Shown one piece after another: positions 61,935-64,000 of a DNA stretch of 64,000 nt (position 1 is the first letter of the stretch; each line of letters opens with the position of its first letter). The translations under genes were made by a program, and so were the position numbers. Origin of the DNA: Hippopus hippopus (Eukaryota; Mollusca; Bivalvia; Cardiida; Cardiidae); the NCBI GenBank assembly GCA_946811185.2, contig OX328105.1, forward strand, positions 33,545,394-33,609,393, read 5' to 3'. The notes below the pieces were generated by a model. It saw nothing but the letters and a program-made list of their open reading frames with translations. It had not been told where the DNA came from and did no database searches.

Positions 61935-62199
61935 AAGAGGTGAGAAATCCGAGTTGCTAAAGAACAGAATCCAAGTTCCTCCCTTGTCACCAGTGGTCAA
62001 ATTTATTCAAAAAGAATGAACACTAGGCCTCAAATGGAGTATATAATTAAATTACGCTGTTGCCGACTCATGAATGGCGTTCCCAGGGTAAAATACAAGG
62101 TTTCAGAAATTTAAGCCAGACATCATGTGACCACATGATGGATAAAATGAAGAGTCAATGGGGAAAAAAGGCCTGTTTCATTTTTTTAAGTTCAACATT

Positions 62200-62270
62200 A
62201 TTTGGAGTCCAATGCGTGGTAAAGTGTGGGTCTTGTAACCTGGAGGTCCCAAGTTCAAGCTTTGAGTAGT
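62200..62270 (+). mobile_element. tRNA-like SINE head fragment
   Basis: GGTCTTGTAACCTGGAGGTC, then CCAAGTTCAAGC, matches the head at 16765-16800. Confidence 0.4.
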
Positions 62271-62276
62271 TGGTAA

Positions 62277-62495
62277 AATAAACCTTTGGGTGCCTTTGAC
62301 AAGTAAAGTTGCCTTTCTGACCCGTTTAGATTAAGATCAGACTGCAAAAAATATTATGTCCGATATTTTATCTACACTGTCAACTTTGCTGAGACATTCT
62401 GGATGAAAATACCCTTGAAACCGTAATTATTTGGGTCTTATTTCTAAAGTGAAAGTGTCTGTTAGGTTTATTCGGCATTTTAAGGTTTAACCTCT
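62277..62495. repeat. Family P repeat
   Basis: GTTGCCTTTCTGACCCGTTT, AAGATCAGACTGCAAAAAAT and GTCCGATATTTTATCTACAC, then TTATTTCTAAAGTGAAAGTG. Confidence 0.55.
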
Positions 62496-62674
62496 TTCTA
62501 GCTAAATAACGTAAGGAGTTTTAAAAAGCTCAGTTATAAAAGGGGATTTAAGCTTTGCCTAAATTGATTATGTTTGCTTTTGAGCAAGAAATCAATGTGA
62601 CATACCTCCAGCACAGAGAATAAAATGCAGGAAACAAGCTTATCATTGAAAACTATCACTCATTGGGCCTTTAA

Positions 62675-63110
62675 TTAATCCCTTTACCAAACAATCTCAT
62701 GTTTTAATGACCCTGAGAAACAAAATTTTTGAAAACATCATGGAAAGGGAGAAAATGGTGGAAACAAGTATTAACCCTTTACCACACAATGACGCCTTTT
62801 AACGCCCCTGAAGAAGAGGCCTTTTGAAAACATTGTGGGAAAAGGAGAAAATGCTGGTAACCAGCATTTTCTCCTTTTCCCACAAAGTTTACTACCCTAT
62901 CAAAGAAAAGTTGCGTCATTTGAGCCACTATGAAATTGTCGTCTGCAAATGCTTTCAATTTGGATAGGTCTTAAATTTTGCTGTGTGGTAAAGGGTTAAT
63001 TCTCTTTCCCACAGTATTTTCTACCCTTACAGAGACAACTCCAACTATCTCCCACTATTTAGGTAACATTTGATTTGTTTTCAAAATGGATAAGTCAAAT
63101 ATTTAGCCAT
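62675..63110 (+). mobile_element. Family T copy hosting another copy
   Basis: Arm A and a worn half-core end GGAAACAAGTATTAA. After the nested copy it resumes TTAATTCTCTTTCCCACAGT, then ATTTTCTACCC and a faded arm B. Confidence 0.8.
62771..62999 (+). mobile_element. Nested full-length family T MITE, Ta variant
   Basis: 229 bp with a perfect core. It is flanked by TTAA on both sides within an older copy. Confidence 0.93.
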
Positions 63111-63119
63111 ATAGTATAG

Positions 63120-63340
63120 AATAAACCTATGCCTAACAATTGCATTTTCATGACCCTCATGGAGAAGCCTTTAGAGAACATTGTGGAAACAGGAAAGAAT
63201 GCTGGCAATCACCATTTTCTCCTTTTCCCACAAGATTTTACTATCCTTTCACAGGCAAATATATAACTTTAAGTCACATTTATTTTGTGGTCCATACAGT
63301 CATGACAAGCCTATAATTCTGTCCTCTTGAAAAGGATTAA
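63120..63340 (+). mobile_element. Family T MITE copy
   Basis: AATAAACCTATGCCTAACAA start, core centre GCTGGCAATCACC, end AAAAGGATTAA. Confidence 0.72.
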
Positions 63341-63379
63341 TTCAATTCAACCCTAAAAAATGTTGACATTTTTTAAGAT

Positions 63380-63725
63380 GCTTTCACAGACAACAAAATT
63401 ATAGACTTGTCCAAATTGAAAGCAAAATTTTCTTGAAGACTATGCGTGGCTTAAACATATTTATTTTACATCAATTGAGAAACAAGTTCTTGCAACTTAT
63501 ACTAATCTCTTTTGATTCTGCTTCCAGGAAACTACACTAGAACTCGCACCAAATGCGTAGGCCAATGAACAGGCAAAAAGTGGACACACGTCAAGGGTAT
63601 CAAACTTTCTGGATCTTATGGTTATGAGGCAAACACTCATCCTTACAACCACGGACACCACTGGAAATGATGGAATTGTCTTTGAGAAGGTGAAAAATAG
63701 GGGAAAAGGAGAAAATGCTGGTTTT
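63380..63725 (-). mobile_element. Family T copy split by family E
   Basis: ACAGACAACAAAATTATAGA and arm B to GCGTGGCTTAAAC, then family E, then AAATGATGGAATTGTCTTTG, half-core GGAGAAAATGCTGG. Confidence 0.65.
63470..63664 (-). mobile_element. Family E SINE copy nested in family T
   Basis: GAAACAAGTTCTTGCAACTT, GATTCTGCTTCCAGGAAACT and GTGGACACACGTCAAGGGTA follow the order of 690-882. The B-box is worn. Confidence 0.55.
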
Positions 63726-63861
63726 AGTCTATCTACATAGGGTCAGGTACTGCCTTAAAACCCAGGTATGTTCCTAATCTCTCAGTTATCAGAATTTCTT
63801 TGTAAATTTTTGTGCACAGTCATTTGTATGCCCCCCCTCCACTTCCCTCCCCTCGCAAGTT

Positions 63862-64000
63862 AATTTTACCAGTTTTAGACTTATTCCAATTGAATTCATT
63901 TGCAGACAACAAATTAAATGTGGTTCAACTAATGAAATTTGCTTTGGAAACAGTGGAAATTACTGAGGAAAAGTAGAAAATGCTAATAACCAGCATTTTC
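63862..64000 (-). mobile_element. Family T copy cut by the window end
   Basis: TTTTACCAGTTTTAGACTTA, GTGGTTCAACTAATGAAATT (Ta) and the core to CCAGCATTTTC. Confidence 0.75.

Overview
This is eukaryotic DNA, AT-rich and intron-rich, and most likely from a bivalve mollusc. The reasons are spliced genes with GT-AG introns, tRNA-derived SINEs with (TGAT)n tails, hairpin-ended non-autonomous elements carrying (GGAC)n stretches, and no prokaryotic gene organisation. The species is an inference; no database could be searched.

Genes. (1) At the left edge, on the minus strand, are two exons of an unrecognised C2H2 zinc-finger gene (3492-3373 and 289-151), with a decayed copy of the finger exon between them (1678-1559). 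(2) Head to head with it, a complete six-exon gene runs on the plus strand from 3830 to 13770. It encodes a 304-residue protein with a conserved N-terminal module, a coiled coil and a C-terminal BEN-like domain. All exon phases agree, and exons 3 and 4 are a tandem duplication. The 337 bp between the two start codons is a likely bidirectional promoter. (3) On the minus strand lies part of a large gene. A 2.7 kb exon (46276-43564) encodes a Gln/Asn/Ser/Met-rich protein with an acidic N-terminus and a Meis/PKNOX-like HPLFPLL segment. It is followed in phase by 41194-41070 and 30852-30709. A broken partial copy of the last exon lies just downstream. I could not find its terminal exons, and its 5' exon is only a guess (near 61003).

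Repeats. The rest is dominated by one family, called family T here. A full copy is about 229 bp including both flanking TTAA. It starts TTAACCCTTTACCA or TTAACTCTTTACCA, ends TGGTAAAGGGTTAA or TGGTAAAGAGTTAA, and has a near-perfect palindrome in its centre (GGAGAAAATGCTGGT and its complement). Arm A carries GAAGCCTTTTGAAAACATTG; arm B carries GTCTGCAAATGCTTTCAATT. Plus orientation means arm A is on the left. Arm B occurs in two variants: Ta (GAGCCACATTT) and Tb (TTTTTCAGTCAC). I count roughly one hundred full or partial copies, about 20 kb. Three clean nested insertions at TTAA show TTAA target duplication, which together with the CCCTTT ends points to a piggyBac-type MITE.

Other repeats are hairpin-ended Helitron/Helentron-like non-autonomous elements (family H), one with six 155 bp tandem units; a SINE of about 300 bp (family S); a second tRNA-derived SINE (family E); a palindromic family with core AGATCAGACTGCACA (family P); and several single terminal-inverted-repeat elements. 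The elements nest in each other, giving a relative history of insertions. Most short open reading frames in the window are translations of these repeats.
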